Source: Kitasatospora cheerisanensis KCTC 2395
GTDB lineage: Bacteria; Actinomycetota; Actinomycetes; Streptomycetales; Streptomycetaceae
Direction of reading: 5' to 3'
Length of the DNA: 64,000 nucleotides
Assembly: GCF_000696185.1 (NCBI RefSeq)
Contig: NZ_KK853997.1
Location: 3,053,218 to 3,117,217, forward strand
Shown here: piece after piece, positions 8,946 through 17,173 of the stretch
How the letters are laid out: the number at the start of each line of letters is the position of its first letter
Numbering within the stretch: position 1 is the stretch's first letter
The notes under the pieces: generated by a model
Databases searched by the model: none
The model's input: only the letters and a program-made list of their open reading frames with translations
Told to the model about the DNA's origin: nothing
Translations under genes and position numbers: made by a program

Positions 8946-9725
8946 GTGGCAGACCGCAAGCCCATCGAGACCTGGCTGACCGACATGGACGGAGTCCTCA
9001 TCCACGAGGGCGTGCCGATCCCGGGGGCCGACGCCTTCATCAAGCGGCTGCGTGAGTCCGGAAAGCCCTTCCTGGTGCTCACCAACAACTCCATCTACAC
9101 CCAGCGGGACCTGCACGCCCGGCTGTCCCGGATGGGCCTGGACGTGCCCGCCGAGCACATCTGGACGTCCGCGCTGGCGACCGCGAAGTTCCTGTCCGAC
9201 CAGCGGCCGAACGGCACCGCGTACGTGATCGGCGAGGCCGGCCTGACCACCGCGCTGCACGACGTCGGCTACGTGCTGACGGACAGCGACCCGGACTTCG
9301 TGGTGCTCGGCGAGACCCGCACCTACTCGTTCGAGGCGATGACGAAGGCGGTCCGGCTGATCGACGCGGGCGCCCGGTTCATCGCCACCAACCCGGACGA
9401 GACCGGCCCGTCCGCCGAGGGCGCGCTGCCGGCGACCGGCGCGGTCGCGGCGCTGATCACCAAGGCGACCGGCGTGGAGCCGTACTTCGTCGGCAAGCCG
9501 AACCCGCTGATGATGCGGGCCGGCCTGAACGCGATCGGCGCGCACTCGGAGAACAGCGCGATGATCGGCGACCGGATGGACACCGACATCGTCTCCGGCA
9601 TGGAGGCCGGCATGTCGACCTTCCTGGTGCTGACCGGCCTCACCCAGGCCGGCGACGTGGACCGCTTCCCGTACCGGCCGACCCAGGTGGTGGAGTCCAT
9701 CGCGGACCTGGTCGAGCTGATCTGA
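8946..9725 (+). CDS. HAD-IIA family hydrolase (NagD-like phosphatase)
   Basis: A 259-aa cytoplasmic phosphatase of the haloacid dehalogenase superfamily, class IIA. Motif I is [13 protein letters not shown], with nucleophile Asp13 and acid/base Asp15. Motif II is FLVLTNNS, and motif III/IV is the GDRMDTDI segment, preceded by GKPNPLMM. This is the NagD/AraL/PGP pattern; substrates of such enzymes are small sugar phosphates or nucleotides. The frame opens earlier, but GAGGAGAG sits about 8 nt before the GTG at 8946, which gives the family's usual N-terminus. A -10-like TAGGCT is at about 8836. A perfect terminator follows at 9731. The physiological substrate is unknown. Confidence 0.88.
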   Translation: MADRKPIETWLTDMDGVLIHEGVPIPGADAFIKRLRESGKPFLVLTNNSIYTQRDLHARLSRMGLDVPAEHIWTSALATAKFLSDQRPNGTAYVIGEAGLTTALHDVGYVLTDSDPDFVVLGETRTYSFEAMTKAVRLIDAGARFIATNPDETGPSAEGALPATGAVAALITKATGVEPYFVGKPNPLMMRAGLNAIGAHSENSAMIGDRMDTDIVSGMEAGMSTFLVLTGLTQAGDVDRFPYRPTQVVESIADLVELI

Positions 9726-9730
9726 CCCAC

Positions 9731-9773
9731 CGTCGGAAGGGCTCCCCGGCACCGCCGACGGGCCCTTCCGACG
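9731..9773 (+). terminator. Rho-independent-type terminator
   Basis: CGTCGGAAGGGC and GCCCTTCCGACG form a perfect 12-bp stem just after the HAD hydrolase stop, followed by TGTTGTT. Confidence 0.8.
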
Positions 9774-9774
9774 T

Positions 9775-9927
9775 GTTGTTGCCCACCGGCCGCGCATCCT
9801 CGGCGAACGGCCCGACCGGACCAGGCCGTGCAGCCACCCGGAGTGCACCCGCCGCTGGTGCTCGATGGCCGGCTGCGGCAACCGCGCGAAGGCCCAGCGC
9901 CACTACGCCCGGCAGAAGAACGCCTGA
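9775..9927 (+). pseudogene. CGNR zinc-finger regulator remnant (3' end only)
   Basis: The frame ending in TGA at 9925-9927 encodes CSHPECTRRWCSMAGCGNRA followed by KAQRHYARQ, an unmistakable C-terminal CGNR zinc finger (PF11706): two Cys, then CSMAGCGNRAKAQRHY. Full-length CGNR transcription factors are about 180-200 aa. Here only the last ~45 residues remain, and upstream the frame runs directly into the terminator of the preceding gene with no start codon and no ribosome-binding site. It is best read as a decayed 3' end left by a deletion. A stand-alone 20-residue peptide from ATG 9865 is possible but unlikely. Confidence 0.6.
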
Positions 9928-10038
9928 GCCCGGCCCGCCGGGGCCGGCCGTCCGCGGACACCGCGTGACCGCCCGGCCCCGCCCCGTCGCCGCCCGGCGG
10001 GGCCACCTGAAGGCAGCCTTAAGCGGCGCCTAACTACC

Positions 10039-10053
10039 CTGACGTACCGTCAG
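10039..10053. promoter_or_regulatory. Palindrome CTGACGTACCGTCAG, candidate operator
   Basis: A perfect 6-3-6 inverted repeat 65 nt upstream of the GTG at 10118, inside the likely promoter region. Its size and symmetry suit a TetR-family dimer. No TetR gene is adjacent, so the regulator is unknown. Confidence 0.45.
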
Positions 10054-10117
10054 TTTCCGTTCCCCGTACGGCTAGCGTCCCGGTCACACCCTCCGCACGA
10101 CGCAAGGAGCCCCGCCC

Positions 10118-10405
10118 GTGGCCTCCGTCCGCCGCACCGCCGTCCTGCTGGCCGCCGCCGCCCTGCTCGGCGGCCCGGCCGCCGTCCCGGCCGCCGCCGA
10201 TCCCGTCGGCCGCACCACCGCCCTCGCCGACGGGGACGCCGCCGACGGCGTGCTGCTGTCGCTCGGGTCGGTGCTGCTGCTGACCGGCGCGGCGGCGGCC
10301 ACCGTGCACCGCCGCAGGCCGGGCGGTCCGGCCGGGCCGCGCCGACCGGGGCCGCGGAGGGGCGGCCTCCGCCGCTCCGGGGGACGGGGATGGTTGAGTG
10401 GGGGC
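10118..10405 (+). CDS. Small exported/membrane protein, reads through into the next gene
   Basis: GTG 10118 follows AAGGAG by 8 nt. The first ~30 residues are a clear signal peptide (VRRTAVLLAAAALLGG, then AAA before DPVG). A second hydrophobic segment, DGVLLSLGSVLLLTGAAAA, and a basic tail HRRR follow. This is a typical small Streptomyces membrane protein, but there is no stop codon in this frame before the ATG of the oxidoreductase at 10406. It is either a genuine fusion or, more likely, a separate gene whose stop is hidden by an indel: one base fewer in the G run near 10380 would create a TGA at about 10396. Function unknown. Confidence 0.45.
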
Positions 10406-11476
10406 ATGAGCACGCCCCCTGCCCCGTTCCGCGTCGGACTGATCGGCTACGGCCTGGCCGGCTCGGCCTTCCACGCCCCGCTGATCGCCACCACCCCCGG
10501 ACTCCGGCTGGACGCGGTGGTCACCGCCAACCCCGACCGCCGCGCCCAGCTGCACCGCGACCACCCCGGCGCCCGCGCCCTCGACAACCCGGACCAGCTG
10601 TTCGAGGACGCCGACCGCTTCGACCTGGTGGTGATCGCCTCCCCCAACCGCACCCACGTGCCGCTGGCCCGCACCGCCCTGCTGGCCGGCCTGGCCACCG
10701 TCGTCGACAAGCCGCTCGCCGCGACCAGCGCCGAGGCCCGCGACCTGTGCGAGTTCGCCGAGAAGTCCGGCCTGCTGCTGTCGGTGTTCCAGAACCGGCG
10801 CTGGGACGGCGACTTCCTCACCGCCCGCCGCCTGATCGAGGAGGGCCGGCTCGGCCGGGTGCACCGCTTCGAGTCCCGGTTCGAGCGCTTCCGCCCCAAG
10901 CCCAAGCCCGGCTGGCGCGAGCTCGCCGACCCCGCCGAGGTCGGCGGCACCCTGTACGACCTGGGCAGCCACCTGGTCGACCAGGCCCTCGCCCTGTTCG
11001 GGCCGGTCGAGACGGTGTACGCGGAGATCGACGTCCGCCGGGACGGCGCGGTGGTCGACGACGACGCGTTCCTCGCCCTCACCCACAGCGGCGGCGTCCG
11101 CTCCCAGCTGTGGACCAGCGCCCTCGCCCCGCTCGCCGGGCCGCGCCTGCGGGTGCTCGGCGACAGCGCCGGGTACGTCAAGTTCGGCATGGACCCGCAG
11201 GAGGCCGCGCTGCGGGCCGGCCGCCGCCCCGGACCGGCCGCCACCCACTGGGGCGACGACGACCCCGCCGCGTACGGCCTGCTCGGCGCCGACGGCGACG
11301 CCGAGCCCGTCCCCACCGACCCCGGCGACTACCCGGCCTACTACGCGGGCATCACCGCCTCGCTCGCCGAGCACACCCCGCCGCCGGTCGACCCCCGGGA
11401 CGCCGTCGCCACCCTCGCCGTGCTGGAGGCCGCCCGGGCCTCCGCCGCGACCGCGAAGGTCGTCCGCCTGCCCTGA
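10406..11476 (+). CDS. Gfo/Idh/MocA family oxidoreductase
   Basis: 356-aa NAD(P)-dependent dehydrogenase. The Rossmann motif FRVGLIGYGLAGSAFHAPLI is at residues 8-27. VVIASPNRTHVPLA follows, then the catalytic EKP-like motif as VVDKPLA, with Asp in place of Glu before the conserved Lys-Pro. VGGTLYDLGSHLVDQAL is the C-terminal substrate domain landmark carrying the conserved Asp and His. Typical substrates are sugars, inositols or their derivatives. ATG 10406 gives the standard family length, and the upstream ORF is in the same frame. The specific substrate cannot be deduced from neighbours. Confidence 0.88.
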   Translation: MSTPPAPFRVGLIGYGLAGSAFHAPLIATTPGLRLDAVVTANPDRRAQLHRDHPGARALDNPDQLFEDADRFDLVVIASPNRTHVPLARTALLAGLATVVDKPLAATSAEARDLCEFAEKSGLLLSVFQNRRWDGDFLTARRLIEEGRLGRVHRFESRFERFRPKPKPGWRELADPAEVGGTLYDLGSHLVDQALALFGPVETVYAEIDVRRDGAVVDDDAFLALTHSGGVRSQLWTSALAPLAGPRLRVLGDSAGYVKFGMDPQEAALRAGRRPGPAATHWGDDDPAAYGLLGADGDAEPVPTDPGDYPAYYAGITASLAEHTPPPVDPRDAVATLAVLEAARASAATAKVVRLP

Positions 11477-11572
11477 CCCGTGCCGTCACCGGCGGGAGGC
11501 GGACCAACTGCTGTTCCCCGACCCGCCGGTGACGTAGCATCGGGACGGACCCGGCCCGAAGGAGGTGCGCAC

Positions 11573-11851
11573 GTGCTCGTCACTCCCCTCCTGCTCGTGC
11601 TGCTCCGGGTCCTCACCGGAGACCTGCCGGCCGGCCCGGGCGCCGTCACCACCGCGGCCGTGCTGCTGCTGACCTGCGCCGTCACCCTGGCCCTCGGCCC
11701 GGCCCGGCTCCCCGTCGCCGGCAACCCGGCCGCGATCCACGCCGCCGCGCTGCGCCGCCGCGCCTACCGCACCGCGTACCTCCCCCGCGCGACCCGGCCG
11801 CCCGGGCCGCCCCGCCCCCGAGCGCCGGGCCGCGCCCCGGCGGCCGCCTGA
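11573..11851 (+). CDS. Small membrane protein upstream of yidC2 (DUF6412-like)
   Basis: 92 aa from a GTG preceded by GGAGG 7 nt upstream. Two hydrophobic helices (TPLLLVLLRVLTG and TAAVLLLTCAVTLALG) are followed by a basic, Pro-rich tail with AALRRRAYRTAYLPRATRP. It shares strand and close spacing with the YidC-like gene at 12041, a neighbour pair I associate with DUF6412 proteins of Streptomyces. That family name is from memory and not certain. A helper role for the insertase is possible, but nothing in the sequence proves it. Confidence 0.6.
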   Translation: MLVTPLLLVLLRVLTGDLPAGPGAVTTAAVLLLTCAVTLALGPARLPVAGNPAAIHAAALRRRAYRTAYLPRATRPPGPPRPRAPGRAPAAA

Positions 11852-11866
11852 GGGGCACTCACCTCC

Positions 11867-11964
11867 CGCTCGCGCCGTAGCTCCCGCACGCTGAGGCGCG
11901 GGAGCCGGGCGAGCGACCACGCACAGCCTTCGGCTCCCGTGCCGCACGCCGTCCTCCGGCGTGC
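11867..11964 (+). promoter_or_regulatory. Two strong hairpins in the leader of yidC2
   Basis: First structure 11867-11915: outer CGCTCGC/GCGAGCG and inner GCTCCCGC/GCGGGAGC arms. Second 11944-11964: GCACGCCG, loop TCCTC, CGGCGTGC. The first could be the terminator of the upstream gene. Together they make a structured 5' region about 80-170 nt before the yidC2 start. Confidence 0.45.
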
Positions 11965-12040
11965 CGTCGGACCCCTCCGGCACGTCCGCCCTCCGCGTAC
12001 CCGTCCGCAGTCCCACGCGCACCCACCGGAGAGCCCACCC

Positions 12041-12784
12041 ATGTCCGTCCTGAGCGTCCTGGACCCCGCCGTCCGTCTCGCCCACGCCGCCGTCGCGGCC
12101 CTCGCCGCCGTCGTCCCCACGGCCGTCGCGATCGTCCTCTTCACCCTCGCGGTCCGCGCCGCCCTGCACCCGCTCGCCCGCTCCGCGGCCCGCGGCGAGC
12201 GGGCCCGGGCCCGGATCGCGCCGCAGGTCGAGAAGTTGAAGAAGCGTCACGGCAAGGACCGGGAGCGGCTGGCCCGCGAACTGACGGCCCTGAACCGCGC
12301 CGAGGGCGTCTCCCCGTTCGCGGGCCTGCTGCCGGCCCTCGCGCAGGCGCCGTTCTTCTCGGTGATGTACCGCCTGTTCACCACCGCCCCGGGCAACCTG
12401 CTGGACGCCACCCTCGCGGGAGTCCCGCTCGGCACCCACCCGACCGCCGCCCACACCCCGGCCCAGTTCGCGGTGTTCGCCGTCCTGGAGGCCGCGCTCC
12501 TCGCGCTGGCCTGGTGGAACGTCCGCCGCGCGAGCGCGATGCCGGTGCCGGCGGACGCCCCCGCGGGTCTCGGCCTGATGCGCTGGCTGGCGTTCGGCAC
12601 GCCGCTGTTCGCGCTGCTGCTGCCGCTCGCGGGCGGCGTCTACCTGCTGACCAGCACCGCGTGGACGGCGGCCGAGCGCTGGTACCTGCACCGCCCGGCC
12701 ACCGCCCCCGCCACCGCCGTCGACGAGCAGAAGAGCACCGCCCCCGCCGCCCGTCAGCCGGTGCGCCGCCAGCCCGCCAGGTAG
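12041..12784 (+). CDS. YidC/Oxa1-family membrane protein insertase (second copy type)
   Basis: 247-aa insertase-like protein. After a first hydrophobic helix comes the hallmark cytoplasmic loop: RAALHPLARSAARGERARARIAPQVEKLKKRHGKD has the basic Pro-containing pattern seen in YidC (quoted in parts: ARIAPQVEKLKKRHGKD). FAGLLPALAQAPFFSVMYRL is the conserved second-domain segment. Three to four further helices follow. It is shorter than housekeeping YidC (around 430 aa in Streptomyces), so it is probably an accessory paralogue. ATG 12041 follows GGAGAG by 7 nt. Its last 31 nt overlap the convergent adenosine deaminase gene. Confidence 0.82.
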   Translation: MSVLSVLDPAVRLAHAAVAALAAVVPTAVAIVLFTLAVRAALHPLARSAARGERARARIAPQVEKLKKRHGKDRERLARELTALNRAEGVSPFAGLLPALAQAPFFSVMYRLFTTAPGNLLDATLAGVPLGTHPTAAHTPAQFAVFAVLEAALLALAWWNVRRASAMPVPADAPAGLGLMRWLAFGTPLFALLLPLAGGVYLLTSTAWTAAERWYLHRPATAPATAVDEQKSTAPAARQPVRRQPAR

Positions 12785-13797
12785 GCGTCGATCTCGCCGG
12801 TGAGCCGCTGCTTGCCCGCCGCGTCCAGGAAGGAGGCTTCCACGGCGTTGCGGGCGAGCCCGGCGATCCCGGTCTCGTCGAGGCCGAGCAACTTCGCGGC
12901 GACCGCGTACTCGGTGTTGAGGTCGGTGCCGAACATCGGCGGATCGTCGCTGTTGACGGTGACCAGCAGGCCGGCGTCGACCATCTGCCGGATCGGGTGC
13001 TCCTCGATCCGCTCGACCACCCGGGTCGCCAGGTTGGAGGTCGGGCAGACCTCCAACGGGATCCGGTGCTCGCCGAGGTGGTCGACCAGCGCCGGGTCCT
13101 TCACCGACTGGGTGCCGTGGCCGATGCGTTCGGCGCCGAGCAGCCGGATCGCGTCCCAGACGGTCTCCGGCCCGGTGGACTCGCCGGCGTGCGGCACGCT
13201 GTGCAGGCCGGCCGCCCGGGCCCGGTCGAAGTAGGGCTTGAACTGCGGCCGCGGCACGCCGATCTCGGGGCCGCCGAGGCCGAAGGAGACGAGTCCGGCG
13301 GGCGCCAGGTCGAGGGCGAGCCGGGCGGTCTCCTCGGCGGAGGCGAGGCCGGCCTCGCCGGGGATGTCGAAGCACCAGCGCAGGACGACGCCGAGTTCCT
13401 TCTCGGCGGCCAGCCGGGCGTCCTCGATCGCCTCCATGAAGGCGACGTCGGGGATGCCGCGGCTGACCGAGGAGTAGGGCGTGACGGTCAGTTCGGCGTA
13501 CCGGATGTTCTGCCGGGCCATGTCCTGGGCGACGCCGTAGGTGAGCGCCCGGACGTCCTCGGCGTCGCGGATCAGGTCGACGACGCTCAGGTACACCTCG
13601 ATGAAGTGCGCGAAGTCGGTGAAGGTGAAGTACTCGGCGAGCGCCTCCGGGTCCATCGGGACCTTGGTGCGCCCGGCGTGCCGGGCGGCGAGCTCGGCGA
13701 CCACCCGCGGCGAGGCCGAGCCGACGTGGTGCACGTGCAGCTCCGCCTTCGGCATTCCCGCGATGAACGCCTCGATCCCCTGGGCTCCCTCGGCCAT
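12754..13797 (-). CDS. add: Adenosine deaminase
   Basis: 347-aa Zn enzyme of the adenosine/AMP deaminase superfamily. It hydrolyses adenosine to inosine in purine salvage. Metal ligands His21 and His23 lie in AELHVHHVGS; the glycine-rich GLGGPEIG follows. HAGES near residue 207 carries the metal His and catalytic Glu, RIGHGTQ the next His, and VNSDDPPMFGT the metal Asp. The start at ATG 13797 follows GGGAG by 6 nt. The HHVGS version of the first motif is typical of actinobacterial members. The 3' end overlaps yidC2 by 31 nt tail to tail, with no room for a terminator. Confidence 0.92.
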   Translation of the reverse strand: MAEGAQGIEAFIAGMPKAELHVHHVGSASPRVVAELAARHAGRTKVPMDPEALAEYFTFTDFAHFIEVYLSVVDLIRDAEDVRALTYGVAQDMARQNIRYAELTVTPYSSVSRGIPDVAFMEAIEDARLAAEKELGVVLRWCFDIPGEAGLASAEETARLALDLAPAGLVSFGLGGPEIGVPRPQFKPYFDRARAAGLHSVPHAGESTGPETVWDAIRLLGAERIGHGTQSVKDPALVDHLGEHRIPLEVCPTSNLATRVVERIEEHPIRQMVDAGLLVTVNSDDPPMFGTDLNTEYAVAAKLLGLDETGIAGLARNAVEASFLDAAGKQRLTGEIDAYLAGWRRTG

Positions 13798-13868
13798 GGC
13801 ACGCTCCCGTCTACTCACCCCGACCCGGACAGACCTCGCATGCTAACCCGCCGGGGCGAATTGCGCGG

Positions 13869-14665
13869 TCACCACTTGGCGGTGAGCTTCTTCAGCGCCT
13901 CGCGCGCCTGGGCCCGGCCCTCGAAGACCTGCCGCTCGGGGTCGACGTCGACGAACACCGACACGGTGACGGCACCCTTGCGGGCGATCACGTACGAGAA
14001 CGGCCGCGGGTCGGTCCGGCCGCCGTCGGTGGTGTCGTACACGGCGAGGCCCTCCTCGGAGTACACCTCGTCGGCGCCGGCCACCTGCGGCGACTCGATG
14101 TCGTGGACGGTCTGGAAGGCGTCGTGGGTCTCGACGTCGGTGTAGTTCTCGCAGCGCTTGGTGTTGTCCCGGCGCTCGGCGACGTCCTTGGCGGCCGCGT
14201 CGGCGGTGCCGAACACGCTGGCCGCGGTGTTGGCGAAGGTGCTGTCCTTCTCGTGGTCCTGGCGCACGAACCGGTAGGTGTTGGCGACCAGGCCCTTGAC
14301 GGCGGTGCCGTCGGACTTGAACTTGCAGGACTTGTCCATGACCTGGTTGCCCCGGTCGGTGTTGTCGTCGCCGTCGGCGACGAAGGCGTTGTCCCACTCC
14401 TTGGCGCTCAGCGCCAGCTTGTCGGCCTTGGCCTGCGCGGCGGCGTCGCCGCCCGCGGTGCTGCCGCTCGGACGGTTGCTGGGCTTGGCGGGCTCCTTGG
14501 CCTTGCCGCTGGCCGGTGCGGACGCCGGGCCGAGGCCGCCGCGCTGGGCGAAGTCCCGCCGGCCGCGCCGGTGGCGGCGTCGTCCTCGTTGCAGGCCGTC
14601 AGGACCAGGCCGGTCGCCATCAGCGCCGCGACCCGCAGACCCAGCGTGCGCGTACGTACTGTCAT
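13869..14665 (-). CDS. Predicted secreted lipoprotein (frameshifted as assembled)
   Basis: ATG 14665 opens a basic N-terminus and a hydrophobic stretch ending in the lipobox VLTACN, so the product should be an anchored lipoprotein. After about 35 residues this frame turns Arg/Pro-rich, while a neighbouring frame continues sensibly to a stop at 13869 (AKADKLALSAKEWDNAF, then KSDGTAVKGLVANTYRF, then AREALKKLTAKW). Adding one G to the GGG run (complement of 14555-14557) joins the two. The mature domain is about 200 aa, has two cysteines and no family I recognise. Upstream lies the DUF445 gene on the same strand. Confidence 0.65.
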
Positions 14666-14797
14666 CCCCGTCAACTCCCCCGTGCAGTACTTGGCTTCGG
14701 CCCCCCTGGCCGCCGCCGATCGGTCGATCACCCTACCCAAGGGCTCGGACGCGCGCCCACCGGGGCGGCGGCGGCCGGGGCGACGGCCGACGGGCCG

Positions 14798-16084
14798 TCA
14801 GCCGCCCAGGGCGGTGCTGACGGTGTGGATGAGCAGGCCCGCCAGGGCGCCGACCACGGTGCCGTTGATCCGGATGAACTGCAGGTCACGGCCCACGTTG
14901 GCCTCGATCTTGCGGGAGGCGTCGTCGGCGTCCCAGCCGGCCACGGTGTCGGAGATCAGCGAGGTGATCTCCTGCCGGTAGGTGGAGACCACGTACTCGG
15001 CGGCGTCCAGCAGCCAGCCGTCGGTCTTGGCCTGGAGTTTGCCATCGGTGGCGAGGCGGCGGCCGAGCGAGCGCAGGCCCTCGGTGAGCCGGCGGCGCAG
15101 TTCGCTGTCCTGGTCCTCGGCCGCGTTCAGCACCAGGGTTCGCACCGCGGACCACGAGGAGGCGATCAGGTCCTGCACCTCGGGGCGGTCCAGCAGGTCG
15201 GACTTGGCGCGCTCGACCCGGGCGATGGTCTCCGGGTCGTGTTGGAGTTCCTGTGCGAAGTCCGCGAGGAAGTTGTCGAGGGCACCACGCGCGGGGTGCG
15301 CGGGGTCGTCGCGGACGTCGGTGACGAAGCGCAGCAGTTCCTTGTAGACGCGTTCGCCGACCTGCTGGTCGAGGAACCTGGGCGTCCAGCCGGGGGTCTT
15401 GGCGGTGACCCGGGCGATCACCTCGACGTGGTGCTCGACCAGCCAGTCGCGGGCCCGGACCGCGACCAGGTCGACCACGCCGCGGTGCCCTCCGTCGGCG
15501 ACGATCTTGCCGAGCATCCGGCCGGCCGGTTCGGCGACCGAGGTGGCGGCGGCCCGCCGGGTGATCGCCTCGGCGACCACGGCCTGCACGTCCTCGTCGC
15601 GCAGCACCGCGAGCACGCCGCGCAGCGCGGCCGCGGCCTCGTGGGTGACGCGTTCGGCGCTGCCGGGCGCGGACAGCCACTCGCCGAGCCGCCGGGCCAC
15701 CCCGATCCGGCCGAGCCGGGCCCGGACCACCGGCGCGGACAGGAAGTTGTCGCCGACGAAGTCGCCGAGCGAGCGCCCGAACGCGTCCTTCTTGGTGGGG
15801 ATGATCGCGGTGTGCGGGATCGGCAGCCCGAACGGGCGGCGGAACAGCGCGGTGACGGCGAACCAGTCGGCGAGCGCGCCGACCATGCCGGCCTCGGCCG
15901 CGGCCGCCACGTAGCCCGCCCAACTGCCCGCGCCGGCCGCGCCCGCCCAGGTGGCGAGCGCGAAGACGACCGTGGCCAGGCCGAACAGGCCGGTGGCGAT
16001 GGTCTTCATCCGCCGTACGCCCTGGCGCTTGGCCTCGTCGGCGGCGGTGAAGCTGACTCCTGGTGCCGTCTCGTCCACACTCAC
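14798..16084 (-). CDS. DUF445 family membrane-associated protein (YjiN-like)
   Basis: About 428 aa. The N-terminal part has two hydrophobic helices (TGLFGLATVVFALATWAG and a Gly/Ala-rich one) and the family signature VGALADWFAVTALFRRP followed by GLPIPHTAIIPTKKD. The middle is a long helical region with VTAKTPGWTPRFLDQQV. The C-terminus ends in another hydrophobic helix, NGTVVGALAGLLIHTVS. This order is characteristic of DUF445 (PF04286). Function is unknown; it may organise the membrane. The start is either GTG 16084 or GTG 16078, each with only a weak GACGGGG upstream. The frame is open to 16138. Confidence 0.82.
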   Translation of the reverse strand: MSVDETAPGVSFTAADEAKRQGVRRMKTIATGLFGLATVVFALATWAGAAGAGSWAGYVAAAAEAGMVGALADWFAVTALFRRPFGLPIPHTAIIPTKKDAFGRSLGDFVGDNFLSAPVVRARLGRIGVARRLGEWLSAPGSAERVTHEAAAALRGVLAVLRDEDVQAVVAEAITRRAAATSVAEPAGRMLGKIVADGGHRGVVDLVAVRARDWLVEHHVEVIARVTAKTPGWTPRFLDQQVGERVYKELLRFVTDVRDDPAHPARGALDNFLADFAQELQHDPETIARVERAKSDLLDRPEVQDLIASSWSAVRTLVLNAAEDQDSELRRRLTEGLRSLGRRLATDGKLQAKTDGWLLDAAEYVVSTYRQEITSLISDTVAGWDADDASRKIEANVGRDLQFIRINGTVVGALAGLLIHTVSTALGG

Positions 16085-16187
16085 CCCGTCAGATTGGCAC
16101 ACCGGTCGCACGAAATGACCGCCGCCTCGCGAATCCACCGGCGGGACGCGCCGTTCACGGGTCGGAGCGGGCCGGTCAGCGGTCCGG

Positions 16188-17153
16188 TCAGCGGGCGGGT
16201 TCGGCGGCGCCCGCGTAGATCCGGGCGATCACGTCCTCGATGGCGGGTTCGCGCACCGACAGGTCGACCAGCGGGTAGCGCTCGGCGACGGCGGCGACCA
16301 GCGGCGCGGCGCTCTGCCGGGCCGGGAACGCCAGCCACTGCCGGGGGCCTTCGACCTTGACGGTGCGCACCCCGGGCAGCTCGATCGGCGGGTGCGCGGC
16401 GGCCAGGTCGACCACCAGGGTGCGTTCGCTCTCGCCGGCCGCGTGCAGCTGCTCCAGCGGGCCGTCCAGGACCAGCCGGCCGTGGTCGATCACCATCACC
16501 CGGCCGCACAACTGCTCGATGTCGGTGAGGTCGTGGGTGGTGAGCAGCACGGTGGTGCGCCGGTCCCGGTTGGTCTCGCGGAGGAACTCGCGGACCTTGG
16601 TCCTGCTGATCACGTCGAGTCCGATGGTCGGCTCGTCCAGGTAGAGCACGCTGGGGTCGTGCAGCAGGGCGGCGGCGAGGTCGCCGCGCATCCGCTGGCC
16701 GAGCGAGAGCTGGCGCACCGGGGTGTCCAGCAGCGCGCCCAGGTCGAGCAGTTCGACGCACCGGTCGAGGTTGGCCCGGTAGCGGGCGTCGGGGATCCGG
16801 TAGATCCGGCGGGCCAGTTCGTAGCTGTCGCGCAGCGGCAGGTCCCACCACAGGGTGGTGCGCTGGCCGAACACCACGCCGATCCGCCGGGCCAGCGCGG
16901 CCCGCCGCGCGGCGGGGTCGACGCCGGCCACCCGCAGGCGTCCGCCGCTGGGCACCAGGATGCCGGTGAGCATCTTGACGGTGGTGGACTTGCCGGCCCC
17001 GTTCGGGCCGATGTAGCCGACGCACTCGCCCTCCTCGACCTGGAAGGTGAGCCCGTCCACGGCCCGCACCTCGCGCTTCTCGCGCCGCCAACGGCCGTTC
17101 CCGGTCCGGACGGTGAAGCTCCGTCGGACGTCCTCGACCTCGATCACCGCCAT
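16188..17153 (-). CDS. ABC transporter ATP-binding protein (ABC-2 type exporter)
   Basis: 321-aa ATPase. Walker A is YIGPNGAGKSTTVKML at about residue 45. The Q-loop segment has GVVFGQRTTLWWDLP, characteristic of the NatA/ABC-2 subgroup whose permeases are the PF06182 type. The signature is LSLGQRMRGDLAAALL, Walker B is VLYLDEPTIGLD, and the switch His is in LLTTHD. A C-terminal regulatory extension of about 90 residues follows. GGAGGAGGAG precedes the ATG. It is the third gene of an operon with two permeases (17174-18803). The cargo is not predictable from sequence. Confidence 0.93.
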   Translation of the reverse strand: MAVIEVEDVRRSFTVRTGNGRWRREKREVRAVDGLTFQVEEGECVGYIGPNGAGKSTTVKMLTGILVPSGGRLRVAGVDPAARRAALARRIGVVFGQRTTLWWDLPLRDSYELARRIYRIPDARYRANLDRCVELLDLGALLDTPVRQLSLGQRMRGDLAAALLHDPSVLYLDEPTIGLDVISRTKVREFLRETNRDRRTTVLLTTHDLTDIEQLCGRVMVIDHGRLVLDGPLEQLHAAGESERTLVVDLAAAHPPIELPGVRTVKVEGPRQWLAFPARQSAAPLVAAVAERYPLVDLSVREPAIEDVIARIYAGAAEPAR

Positions 17154-17173
17154 GGGCTCCTCCTCCTTCGGTG

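Noticed and set aside
9773..10033. An 86-codon plus-strand ORF over the CGNR remnant
   Set aside because: It is in a different frame from the zinc-finger residues and is low-complexity.
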